DNA of 22,427 bases, from the NCBI GenBank assembly GCA_964581105.1, contig CAZOMB010000017.1, positions 1-22,427 of the forward strand. Reading direction: 5' to 3'. Within the stretch, counting starts at the first letter, position 1, and each line of letters starts with the position of its first letter. The notes under the pieces are model-generated. The model made no database searches. It had not been told where the DNA came from and was given only the letters and a program-made list of their open reading frames with translations. Shown here in pieces: positions 8,985 to 15,441 of this stretch. Source of the stretch: UBA10161 sp964581105. GTDB taxonomy: Archaea; Micrarchaeota; Micrarchaeia; Anstonellales; Anstonellaceae. The position numbers and the translations under genes were made by a program.

Positions 8985-9071
8985 ATACTCATTCTCCCAC
9001 ATCATGCTTAGCTTTTTGCTGTGGGAATGTTTATAAGCCTAATGCCCCATCTCTCTTCTTTTGACGACAAT

Positions 9072-10739
9072 TTAATAGTCCATTCCTCCCATTCCGCCGG
9101 GGGGCATTCCGCCTGGCCCGCCTGGCGGCATTCCTGGAGCCCCTCCTTTTCCTTTTGAGGAAATCATGTCATCAATCCTGAGTATCATTTTTGCAGCTTC
9201 TGATGCTGATGCTATTGCCTGGGTTTTTACTTTCAATGGCTCAAGAACCCCCAGGGGTTTGACATCTTTTACTTTTCCTGAATATACATCTATGCCAAAG
9301 CTCTCATTCCCCTTGTCCTTGTGCTTTGCCCTCAAAGAAACCAGTGCATCTATTGCATCCATGCCAGCGCTTTCTGCCAAAGTCCTTGGAACTGATTCAA
9401 GTGATTCTGCAAATGCCTGTATTGCAAGCTGCTCCCTTCCCCCTGTTTCAGTTGCATATTTTGAAAGCTGCACAGAAAGCTCAAGCTCAGTTGAGCCGCC
9501 TCCAGTAACATACCTGCCATCCTCAATTACTGATGAGACTGCGCCAATTGCATCAACAATTGCGCGCTCTGCCTCTGATACAACATGCTCAGTTGAAGCC
9601 CTGACAAATATTGTGACTGATTTTGCGTCCTTGCAGTTTTCAACAAAAACCATTTTTTCGCCTGCAATGGATTTTTCCCTGACATTGCCTGCTGCTCCCA
9701 GGTCTTTTGCAGACAAATCATCAAGAGTGGTTGCAATTTTTGCTCCTGTTGCCCTTTGCAGCTTTTCCATGTCAGACTTTTTCACCCTGCGCACAGCAGA
9801 GATTTTCTTTTTGTTAAGGTAGTGCTGCGCAACATCGTCAATTCCCTTTTGGCAGAAAACAAAATTTGCGCCGGTTGCCGCAACCTTGTCAACCATTGTC
9901 TTGAGCATCTTTTCCTCTTGCGCAAGAAATGCCTGCATCTGCTCTGGGGAGGTGATTTCTATTTTTGCGTCAACTTCTGTTTTTTCTATTTCAAGAGCTG
10001 AATCAAGCAAGGCAATTTTCGCGTTTTTCACAACCTTTGGCATTCCTGAGTGCACTATCTCCTTGTCTATAAGCACACCTTGTATAAGCTGTGTGTCATC
10101 AATGTTTCCGCCTGATTTTTTCTCTATTTTGATAAGTTCATTGTCCACATCATACCCTTCAGCGCTTTTCTCTGCAACCTGAGTTACTGCTGACACAACA
10201 AACTTTGCCAATGCGTCCTTGCTTGAGCCAACGCCAATTGACTTTGAGCCCATTGCAATTGATGCTATCCTTTCAAGGGTTGCCTTGTCTGATAAAGTTA
10301 GCCTGCTTGAGTTTTTCTCAAGTATTTGGTTGCACTTTTTTGCAGCCAGGTCATAGCCATTCACTATTGTTGAGGCATGTATGTTCTGGTCAAGCAAGTC
10401 GCCTGCCTTTTTCAAAAGAGTGCCTGCAATCATTACTGATGTTGTTGTTCCGTCGCCAACCTCCTTGTCCTGTGTCTTTGCTATTTCAACCATTATTTTT
10501 GCTGCAGGGTGCTCAACATTCATCTCACCAAGTATTGTTGCCCCGTCGTTTGTTATCACTATGTCGCCAAGCTCTGACACAAGCATCTTGTCCATTCCTT
10601 TTGGGCCAAGGGTGCTTCTTACAATATTTGCAACTGCATAGGCAACTGCAATGTTTGTCCGCTGTGCATCCCTGCCAAGTATCCTGTTAGAGCCTTCTGG
10701 AAGCACCAGAATTTGCTGCCCTTCTAAGTTTTTTGTCAT
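9072..10739 (-). CDS. thsA: Thermosome subunit (group II chaperonin)
   Basis: ATP-driven protein-folding chamber subunit, cytosolic; 555 residues, normal family length. The equatorial ATP-site motifs are intact: NDGATIL (~64-70), GDGTTT with the catalytic Asp (95-100) and GGGSTELEL (~410). The C-terminus is the usual Gly/Met-rich tail (GGPGGMPPGGMGGMDY). The ATG at 10739 has a strong GAGGTGG ribosome site six bases upstream. It lies 54 bp downstream of the SSB gene on the same strand; a TATA-like TTTAAA overlapping the SSB stop could give it its own transcript. No second chaperonin is in the window, so whether the ring is homo- or hetero-oligomeric cannot be judged. The letter after ths is a guess. 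Confidence 0.97.
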   Translation of the reverse strand: MTKNLEGQQILVLPEGSNRILGRDAQRTNIAVAYAVANIVRSTLGPKGMDKMLVSELGDIVITNDGATILGEMNVEHPAAKIMVEIAKTQDKEVGDGTTTSVMIAGTLLKKAGDLLDQNIHASTIVNGYDLAAKKCNQILEKNSSRLTLSDKATLERIASIAMGSKSIGVGSSKDALAKFVVSAVTQVAEKSAEGYDVDNELIKIEKKSGGNIDDTQLIQGVLIDKEIVHSGMPKVVKNAKIALLDSALEIEKTEVDAKIEITSPEQMQAFLAQEEKMLKTMVDKVAATGANFVFCQKGIDDVAQHYLNKKKISAVRRVKKSDMEKLQRATGAKIATTLDDLSAKDLGAAGNVREKSIAGEKMVFVENCKDAKSVTIFVRASTEHVVSEAERAIVDAIGAVSSVIEDGRYVTGGGSTELELSVQLSKYATETGGREQLAIQAFAESLESVPRTLAESAGMDAIDALVSLRAKHKDKGNESFGIDVYSGKVKDVKPLGVLEPLKVKTQAIASASEAAKMILRIDDMISSKGKGGAPGMPPGGPGGMPPGGMGGMDY

Positions 10740-10776
10740 TTAAACCACCTCATAAATTTTAGCATATGCGCCTTGC

Positions 10777-10800
10777 CTTTTGCAAAAGCCCCTTTAAACT
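10777..10800 (-). promoter_or_regulatory. Thermosome promoter with a 12-bp palindrome
   Basis: On the minus strand AGTTTAAAGG (10800-10791), preceded by purine-rich GCAAAG, is a fair TATA/BRE pair. It predicts a start near 10769 and a leader of about 30 bases carrying the ribosome site. Between TATA and predicted start lies a perfect 12-bp palindrome, CTTTTGCAAAAG (10777-10788). That is the position where an archaeal heat-shock repressor would block transcription; this role is inferred from position only. Confidence 0.4.
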
Positions 10801-11081
10801 TTGCTTATCTTCCCGAATTTTCCTGCTGAAACCTGCAGGTTTCCCTTGTACTCAGAAACCCAGCCATTTTCAATCTGCACCTTGTCGCTCTGTGCAAACT
10901 TGTCTGCGTCTTCCCCCCACAATGAGAGGACTATTTCTCCAGAGTCATCTTTCAGGGTTGCTGAAGCCACGCGGGTTTTCTTGCCAAACTTTGTTATGAC
11001 ATCCCTGGGCTCCTCAATGCTTACAAGGTCGCCGGATATGTTTACATTGCCTGTTCCTGCCTTAAGTTCGCTTATTTTCAT
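10794..11081 (-). CDS. ssb: Single-stranded nucleic-acid-binding OB-fold protein (crenarchaeal SSB / SOSS-B type)
   Basis: A 95-residue, single OB-fold protein that should coat single-stranded DNA in replication and repair. The body (ISELKAGTGNVNISGDLV, SATLKDDSGEIVLSLWG, VQIENGWVSEYKGNLQV) follows the Sulfolobus SSB / human SSB1 pattern, including the conserved LWG and ENGW blocks with aromatic residues for base stacking. Unlike Sulfolobus SSB it ends at KISKV and lacks the long flexible acidic C-terminal tail used for partner binding. I chose the ATG at 11081 because GGGAG lies seven bases upstream; a longer frame from 11108 has no ribosome site. A TATA-like TTTTAA around 11130 fits a 20-base leader. 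It is upstream of, and possibly co-transcribed with, the thermosome gene. Confidence 0.88.
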   Translation of the reverse strand: MKISELKAGTGNVNISGDLVSIEEPRDVITKFGKKTRVASATLKDDSGEIVLSLWGEDADKFAQSDKVQIENGWVSEYKGNLQVSAGKFGKISKV

Positions 11082-11175
11082 TTCACCACTCCCAACATAG
11101 TATATCATTAGAGTAAGTTAGGGTTAAAATGGAATAGATTAAAATAGGTTACGGATGGGCTTTTTACGGACGCGT

Positions 11176-12453
11176 TCAGGTCCCTTCATCAAAGCTTTCA
11201 GCATACTTTTTCTGCTCGTCTGTAGGCTTTTCAAGTTCCACTCCTCTTGATTTTAGCAAAAGGGTTGCAACCTCGTCATCTATTTTCACAGGCACATCGT
11301 GTACTCCGGGAGGCATTTTCTTTTCTTTTGCAAGTTGCTCGCAGCAAAGGGCCTGCAATGCAAATGAGCCGTCCATTATCTCAATTGGATGGCCCTGCCC
11401 TGACGGCCGAGCCAAATTCACAAGCCTTCCTTCTGAAAGCAAGTACAGGGTTTTTCCCCCTTTAAGTGAATAGCCAACAACATTGTCTTTCAGCTCTTCA
11501 ACTTTTTCGCTCATGCCTCGCAGCTCTGGCTCGTTTATCTCAATATTAAAGTGGCCAGAGTTGCACAGGATTGCCCCGTTTTTCATAAGTGAAAAGTGCT
11601 CTTTGGTAATTACATCTTTGTTGCCTGTTGCAGTGATAAATATGTCTCCTTCCTTAGCTGCTTTGGGCATGCTCATCACCCTGTAGCCCTCATAAAGCGC
11701 AGACAGGCCACGGTGCATCCCAGACTCATGGTCACCCAATGTTCCTGCTATTTCAACAATTATTACATTTGCCCCCATTCCCTTCATCCTTGAGGCAATT
11801 CCCCTGCCGCACCAGCCATATCCCGCTATTACTACTGTTTTTCCTGCCACAAGGTTGTTTGTTGCCCTTGCAATTGCATCAAGAGTAGACTGTGCTGTGC
11901 CTATTTGGTTGTCAAGAAGGAATTTGGAGTAAGCATTGTTAACAGCAAATACAGGGAATTTGAGCTTCCCTGCCTTGTGCATTGCATGCAACCTTGTTAT
12001 GCCTGTTGTTGTTTCCTCGCATGCGCCTTTTACTTTAGGAAGCTCTTGCTTTCTTTTTGCGTGAAGCAAATTTATGAGGTCACAGCCATCATCAATTACT
12101 ATGTCCGGCTTTCCGTCCAGCACAGCATTAAGGCATGAGTAATACTCTTCATCAGTTTGGCCTGCCCATGCAAATACCTCAATCTTTTTGGCAAGAGCAG
12201 CAGCAACACAGTCATCTGTTGTCATTGGGTTGCAGGACGAGGCATATACTTTTGCGCCTCCTGCCTTTAAAGTCTCAAGCAATATGCCTGTCTTTTTCTC
12301 CAAATGAAGGGCAACGCTTATTGTAACCCCTGAAAGCGGCTTTTCCTTTTCAAACCTTTTTCTTATTTCACGAAGCACTGGCATGTTTCTCCTTGCCCAC
12401 TCAAGCTCTGCAACTCCGTCTTTTTCTAATGATGCGTCTTTTACCTTAGGCAT
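11176..12453 (-). CDS. ahcY: S-adenosyl-L-homocysteine hydrolase (adenosylhomocysteinase)
   Basis: Splits S-adenosylhomocysteine into adenosine and homocysteine in the cytosol, relieving product inhibition of methyltransferases. 425 residues with all family blocks: NPMTTDD (~75-81), the DDGCDL substrate segment (~121-126), EETTTG (~147), SKF...DN with the catalytic Lys and Asp (~176-182), the NAD-binding GYGWCGRG (~211-218), NSGHFNIEI, and the C-terminal GQGHPIEIMDGSFALQ. It lacks the Lys-Tyr C-terminal extension of bacterial and eukaryotic forms, as in other archaea. The ATG at 12453 has GAGGGG upstream and gives the usual N-terminus (MPKVKDASL); an in-frame ATG at 12465 would fit a leaderless start. 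It is divergent from the NFACT gene, across a short gap with a single TATA-like element. Confidence 0.96.
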   Translation of the reverse strand: MPKVKDASLEKDGVAELEWARRNMPVLREIRKRFEKEKPLSGVTISVALHLEKKTGILLETLKAGGAKVYASSCNPMTTDDCVAAALAKKIEVFAWAGQTDEEYYSCLNAVLDGKPDIVIDDGCDLINLLHAKRKQELPKVKGACEETTTGITRLHAMHKAGKLKFPVFAVNNAYSKFLLDNQIGTAQSTLDAIARATNNLVAGKTVVIAGYGWCGRGIASRMKGMGANVIIVEIAGTLGDHESGMHRGLSALYEGYRVMSMPKAAKEGDIFITATGNKDVITKEHFSLMKNGAILCNSGHFNIEINEPELRGMSEKVEELKDNVVGYSLKGGKTLYLLSEGRLVNLARPSGQGHPIEIMDGSFALQALCCEQLAKEKKMPPGVHDVPVKIDDEVATLLLKSRGVELEKPTDEQKKYAESFDEGT

Positions 12454-12483
12454 ATTACCCCTCATCCCATATACGCAGGGAAA

Positions 12484-12495
12484 CATAAATAAATG
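12484..12495. promoter_or_regulatory. Shared TATA-like element between ahcY and the NFACT gene
   Basis: The only AT-rich box in the 61-bp divergent gap is CATAAATAAATG, centred near 12489. It lies about 26 bp before the NFACT ATG at 12515 and 24 bp before the leaderless-type ATG at 12465 of ahcY. One TBP site could therefore serve both genes. Confidence 0.45.
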
Positions 12496-12514
12496 CATTT
12501 GACAGCAAACATGC

Positions 12515-13387
12515 ATGCAGAAAATGTCAGGCTCAGACATTGCTTTGGTGATTGAAGAGCTTAAAGGGCTTGAAGGAAAAAGGATTGCCAAGATAAGGAA
12601 AACCCCTGAAGGGCTGTATCTATTCAAAATAGGGGATTCTGAGCTTTTGTTTGAGCCAGGGATAAGGCTTCACCTTACCCGCCAGGCTTTGCAGGCAACA
12701 AAATCCCCAGACGGGTTTGTTGCTTTCCTGAGGAAAAAATTGTGCTCAAAGCCAGTGAAAAGAATAAGCCAGCATGATACTGACAGGGTAGTGCAAATTG
12801 AGGCTGCCCAAAGCCAGTTGCTTATTTTTGAGGCCTTCAGGAGGGGAAACATAATCCTTGCAGATGAAAAAGGGGCAATACTCTGCTGCCTGCTTGATGA
12901 TGCTGCAGGGGGCAGGCAAATAAGCAAAGGGAAAAAATACTGCTTTCCAAAGCCAACAGGGTTTAAAATAAAAAAGCCTGCAAAAAAAAGATTCTCTGTA
13001 CAGGAAAATGAAAAAGGGGAGCCAATGTCTTTTTCTTCTGACGCATCAACTAAAGGAAAGGAGTTTGGCTCTTTTTGCGAGGCAGCTGACTTTTATTACT
13101 CTGGCCAAACTCATGAGACAGACCAGCAAAAGCAGGAAAAGAGGACATTGAAAAAGCTCAAAATAAGGCTTGAAAGCCAGAAAAATGCCCTCTCAAGAAT
13201 TGCAGAGGAAAAGCAAAAAGCTGCAAAAGCAGGGAAGGTTGTTTACTCAAATTATGGCAAAATAGAGGGGATTCTTTCCCTTGTAAGGCAAATGAAAAAG
13301 GCAAAGAAAAGTGATGAGGATATCAACAAGGAACTTGCAAAGCACAAGGCAAGAGTAAAGGGGACTGTGCTTGAAATTGAACTCTAG
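12515..13387 (+). CDS. RqcH/NFACT-family protein lacking the C-terminal NFACT-R domain
   Basis: Homologue of RqcH/Tae2/NEMF, which binds obstructed large ribosomal subunits and, in bacteria and archaea, drives C-terminal alanine tailing. Residues ~4-150 are NFACT-N, with GIRLHLT, FVAFLRKKL, the Asp-Arg pair in QHDTDRVV, RRGNIIL and RQISKGKKY. After a shortened middle comes the coiled-coil segment (~205-280, QEKRTLKKLKIRLESQ, VVYSNYGKIEGIL). The protein stops at RVKGTVLEIEL (290 residues), just where full-length members (~550-700) continue into NFACT-R, which is not encoded elsewhere in the window. No frameshift remnant follows: the next gene begins at the stop from the other strand. Either a split system or a reduced protein. 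The start may be leaderless at 12515; the ATG at 12524 is an alternative. Confidence 0.85.
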   Translation: MQKMSGSDIALVIEELKGLEGKRIAKIRKTPEGLYLFKIGDSELLFEPGIRLHLTRQALQATKSPDGFVAFLRKKLCSKPVKRISQHDTDRVVQIEAAQSQLLIFEAFRRGNIILADEKGAILCCLLDDAAGGRQISKGKKYCFPKPTGFKIKKPAKKRFSVQENEKGEPMSFSSDASTKGKEFGSFCEAADFYYSGQTHETDQQKQEKRTLKKLKIRLESQKNALSRIAEEKQKAAKAGKVVYSNYGKIEGILSLVRQMKKAKKSDEDINKELAKHKARVKGTVLEIEL

Positions 13388-13782
13388 TCTTCTATGTCAA
13401 GGTATGGGGCAAGCACTTTTTTCGCTGCTTTTGGCTTGTCGACTTTTATTGACATTATGGTTGAGCCTTTTTCCCTTGCAATAACATAGAGGTTGGCAAT
13501 GCTTACCCCCTTCTTGCTGAGCATCCTTGAGATGTTTGAAAGCTGGCCTGGCTCGTCCTTGAGCTTGAGAACAAATGCCTCTGACTCAAGCACCTTGTAA
13601 TTATTGCTCTTGAGAAGCTTTTTTGCCCTTTTCCCGTCCTTTACAAACATTGTGATTATTGCCTTTCCCTCAAGCGAGGCAACTGAGATTGACTCGATGT
13701 TTATCCTCGCCTTTCCCAGTATATATGAAATGTCTGCTAAAACTCCTACCTCGTCTTTTGCAATCAGGGTTATTTGCTTCAT
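13384..13782 (-). CDS. Double ACT-domain protein, copy 2
   Basis: 132 residues made only of two ACT domains (~1-65 and ~70-132), each with the small-ligand pattern: DEVGVLADISYILGKARINI and DEPGQLSNISRMLSKKGVSI. ACT domains usually bind amino acids or similar effectors at dimer interfaces; stand-alone pairs are regulatory subunits or sensors whose partner cannot be told here. The ATG at 13782 is preceded by AGGTGG; the longer frame from 13791 starts inside that ribosome site. It lies 15 bp downstream of its sister copy and is surely co-transcribed. Its TAG stop overlaps the TAG stop of the convergent NFACT gene inside the tetramer CTAG. Confidence 0.9.
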   Translation of the reverse strand: MKQITLIAKDEVGVLADISYILGKARINIESISVASLEGKAIITMFVKDGKRAKKLLKSNNYKVLESEAFVLKLKDEPGQLSNISRMLSKKGVSIANLYVIAREKGSTIMSIKVDKPKAAKKVLAPYLDIED

Positions 13783-13797
13783 GCAAACCACCTACAA

Positions 13798-14196
13798 TTA
13801 CTTTGGCTTTACAATAAAGTCTGAGAGCAGCCTTCTTGCCTTTTTTACCTTGTCTACCTTCATTGCATTTATTGTATGGTTCTTTGTCTTTGAAACCAGG
13901 TAAAGATTCTCAATGTTTATGCCTGCCCTGCCAAGCATTTTTGACACTTTTGAAAGCTCGCCAGGCCCGTCTTTTACTTTTACAATTACCATTTCGCTTG
14001 ACAGGATATTATAGCCGTTTGACTCAAGCATTTTTGTTGCCCTTTTCTCGTCCTTTACAACAAGCCTGACAATCCCCTTGTTGTCATGGACCTCTGCAGT
14101 AAGCGACTCAATGTTCATCCTTGCCTTTCCCAGTATATAGGAAATGTCTGCCAAAACCCCTACTTTGTCATTTACTATTATGGTTATCTGCTTCAT
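13798..14196 (-). CDS. Double ACT-domain protein, copy 1
   Basis: 132 residues, exactly the length of the next gene and clearly its paralogue (both begin MKQIT and share VGVLADISYILGKAR). It has two ACT domains: NDKVGVLADISYILGKARMN and DGPGELSKVSKMLGRAGINI. It probably binds a small effector as a dimer or heterodimer with its neighbour; ligand and target are unknown. The start is the ATG at 14196, four bases after GGGAGGC; the in-frame TTG at 14211 is too far upstream. A TATA box (CCAAATATAAGG) lies upstream at 14240-14229. Confidence 0.9.
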   Translation of the reverse strand: MKQITIIVNDKVGVLADISYILGKARMNIESLTAEVHDNKGIVRLVVKDEKRATKMLESNGYNILSSEMVIVKVKDGPGELSKVSKMLGRAGINIENLYLVSKTKNHTINAMKVDKVKKARRLLSDFIVKPK

Positions 14197-14228
14197 AAAA
14201 GCCTCCCACAAGAAGATGGACTGAAAGC

Positions 14229-14240
14229 CTTATATTTGGA
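14229..14240 (-). promoter_or_regulatory. Promoter of the double-ACT operon
   Basis: CCAAATATAAGG on the minus strand is a good TATA. A start about 26 bases downstream, near 14209, gives a 13-base leader holding GGGAGGC. It sits in the 65-bp gap after the DUF424 stop. Confidence 0.5.
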
Positions 14241-14261
14241 TGGTTTCAGGCGCAACAAAGC

Positions 14262-14555
14262 TTACAGCCTGTATGCCTGAAGGTGCGCAATTCCCCCAAC
14301 AAGCCTTGCTGAAGAAATGTCAAAACCTGCCTTTTTTGCTGCTTCAATTGATTTTTCCCCAACTATATTTGCATTTTCTGATTCTGCAAGGAGCTTTACT
14401 GCCTGCTTTTCATTGACAAGCCCGCCCCTGTAAAAGCCTGCATGCTTTTCAAGGTCAAGCTTTGCACTGCCTTGTGAGAAAACTTTTCCCAAAAGCTCTT
14501 TGTCGCAAAGCGCAACAACTGTGCCTTTTGGGGTTGAATGAACTTTCAGGTACAT
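14262..14555 (-). CDS. DUF424 family protein
   Basis: A 97-residue member of DUF424, a small cytosolic protein family found across archaea with no settled biochemical role. The family pattern is complete: YLKVHSTPKGTVVALCDKEL at the N-terminus, GLVNEKQAVKLL in the middle, the NIVGEKSIEAAKKAG segment, then ARLVGGIAHLQ. I chose the ATG at 14555 because the family begins there and a TATA element is centred 28 bases upstream, giving a leaderless message; the longer frame from 14594 would run through that promoter. It is divergent from the lipoprotein gene. The downstream ACT genes have their own promoter. Confidence 0.85.
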   Translation of the reverse strand: MYLKVHSTPKGTVVALCDKELLGKVFSQGSAKLDLEKHAGFYRGGLVNEKQAVKLLAESENANIVGEKSIEAAKKAGFDISSARLVGGIAHLQAYRL

Positions 14556-14578
14556 GCTCCAATATTTGCCTGAAAGGC

Positions 14579-14588
14579 TAATAAAACC
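14579..14588. promoter_or_regulatory. Shared TATA-like element between DUF424 and the lipoprotein gene
   Basis: TAATAAAACC centred at 14583 is midway in the 51-bp gap: 28 bases from the DUF424 ATG (14555) and about 24-26 from the GTG (14607). Both messages would be leaderless. A second AT-rich stretch (CAAATAAAC, ~14591-14599) is too close to either start. Confidence 0.45.
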
Positions 14589-14606
14589 AGCCAAATAAAC
14601 TAGCTT

Positions 14607-15188
14607 GTGGGAAAAATACTTGCGCTTTTAGCCATGCTCCTGCTCTTGTTTGGTTGCCCTTATTACAAAGAAGAGGGGCAAGAAACAGAGCAAGAAGAAC
14701 CAGTGCTTTTGCCAAAAAGCAACATTTCATATACTGCGCACTATATAGTAACAGAGAATGGGCAGCAGGGAACAAAAACCGTTTTTAGGGCAAAGGAAAA
14801 CCTGCGGGTTGACATTGGGGAGTTTTCACTGTTTTTCATCAACTCATCAGCATACTCATGCTCAAGAATTGGGCAAAAGCCAGAATGCTACAAGGTTGGC
14901 CTTATACTTTCAGAGCAGGAGTTTTCACTGCTTTCTCCTTTCCCCCCGCTTCCTGCAGCACAAGAGATTGAAGCTGTCAAAATCTGGCAAACCATTGGAA
15001 AATGCTTTCTTGTTCCCCATGCAATACTTGAAAAAAGGAAATTGTGCTTTACAGACACTGGCATTTTGGCATATGACGAGTACAGGGCACAGGGAGGGGC
15101 AATGCATATTGAGTATTTGGAAGAGTTGGAATATTCTGTTGATAAAAAGGAATTTGAGCTTCCTGCAGTGCCGCAAAAAGCAAAGTAA
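14607..15188 (+). CDS. Small predicted lipoprotein of unknown function
   Basis: 193 residues beginning MGKILALLAMLLLLFGC, a short hydrophobic signal ending in a lipobox-like LLFGC, so Cys17 may carry a lipid anchor on the outer face of the membrane. The rest is a hydrophilic, probably beta-rich domain with Cys residues near YSCSR, ECYKV, KCFLV and KLCFTD that could form disulfides. I do not recognise the family. The start is GTG at 14607, leaderless from the central TATA; no ribosome site precedes it. The TAA stop (15186-15188) touches the 3' end of the tRNA-Val gene on the other strand with no gap. Confidence 0.7.
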   Translation: MGKILALLAMLLLLFGCPYYKEEGQETEQEEPVLLPKSNISYTAHYIVTENGQQGTKTVFRAKENLRVDIGEFSLFFINSSAYSCSRIGQKPECYKVGLILSEQEFSLLSPFPPLPAAQEIEAVKIWQTIGKCFLVPHAILEKRKLCFTDTGILAYDEYRAQGGAMHIEYLEELEYSVDKKEFELPAVPQKAK

Positions 15189-15374
15189 TGGGCCCGTGGA
15201 GAATCGAACTCCAAATCTTCGCTGTGTAAGAGCGACGTCTTAACCATTGCCGAACCAGTTTCCAGTTTTTGGCGACAAACATTCCGCGAAGCGGAATGGT
15301 GCGTCTTTCTGCGTTAGCAGAAAGGACGAGCTTTTTGCGCCAAAGGCGGAAAAAGGTTCTTCGACTACGAGCCC
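15189..15374 (-). tRNA. trnV-UAC: tRNA-Val (UAC) with a 113-nt D-loop intron
   Basis: The mature tRNA folds fully at 73 nt: acceptor GGGCTCG/CGGGCCC plus discriminator A; D-stem GTCG/AGAC; anticodon stem TCGCT/AGCGA with loop CTTACAC (anticodon UAC, Val); variable AGATT; T-arm TGGAG-TTCGATT-CTCCA. Exon 1 is 15374-15360 and exon 2 is 15246-15189. The intron sits after position 15 in the D-loop and obeys the archaeal BHB rule: helix GUCG (exon) with CGGC (intron), 3-nt bulges AA|G and AA|U, and an outer AACC/GGUU stem. Splicing gives the D-loop AAUGGUUA with A14, R15, G18, G19 and A21 all correct. CCA is not encoded. The T-loop and anticodon loop have no intron. Confidence 0.93.
15247..15359 (-). 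other. BHB intron of tRNA-Val containing three stable hairpins
   Basis: The 113-nt intron is mostly structure. There is an 8-bp perfect stem at 15280-15298 (loop of three), another 8-bp perfect stem at 15305-15324 (loop of four, GTTA on the plus strand), and a ten-pair stem with one mismatch at 15331-15355 (loop of three). It is far larger than the two introns of the tRNA-Gln in this window (31 and 48 nt). It has no open frame of note. Confidence 0.85.
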
Positions 15375-15400
15375 ATTAATTCATTTGTACTAGGGATACC

Positions 15401-15412
15401 TTTAAATATATA
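15401..15412. promoter_or_regulatory. Shared TATA element between tRNA-Val and the TM-helix gene
   Basis: TTTAAATATATA centred at 15406 lies about 26 bp from a start near 15380 for the tRNA (5' end 15374) and the same distance from a start near 15432 for the plus-strand gene. It is the only TATA-like element in the 67-bp gap. Confidence 0.5.
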
Positions 15413-15441
15413 CGAAATGTATGTGCTTTTGGTGATTTGTA

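Noticed and set aside
9166..9822. Long plus-strand open frame (218 codons) opposite the thermosome gene
   Set aside because: It is antisense to a fully conserved chaperonin, has no ribosome site or recognisable domain, and its Ser/Ala/Phe-rich composition is what the complement of the chaperonin codons gives.
12454..12627. N-terminal extension of S-adenosylhomocysteinase to 12627
   Set aside because: The extra residues overlap the divergent NFACT gene and the promoter, match nothing in the family, and a ribosome site supports the start at 12453.
15280..15355. Three consecutive inverted repeats, at first sight a terminator cluster, REP-type repeats or a small mobile element
   Set aside because: They lie wholly inside the BHB intron of tRNA-Val, whose flanking exons fold perfectly, so they are intron structure. 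The three stems are not copies of one another.
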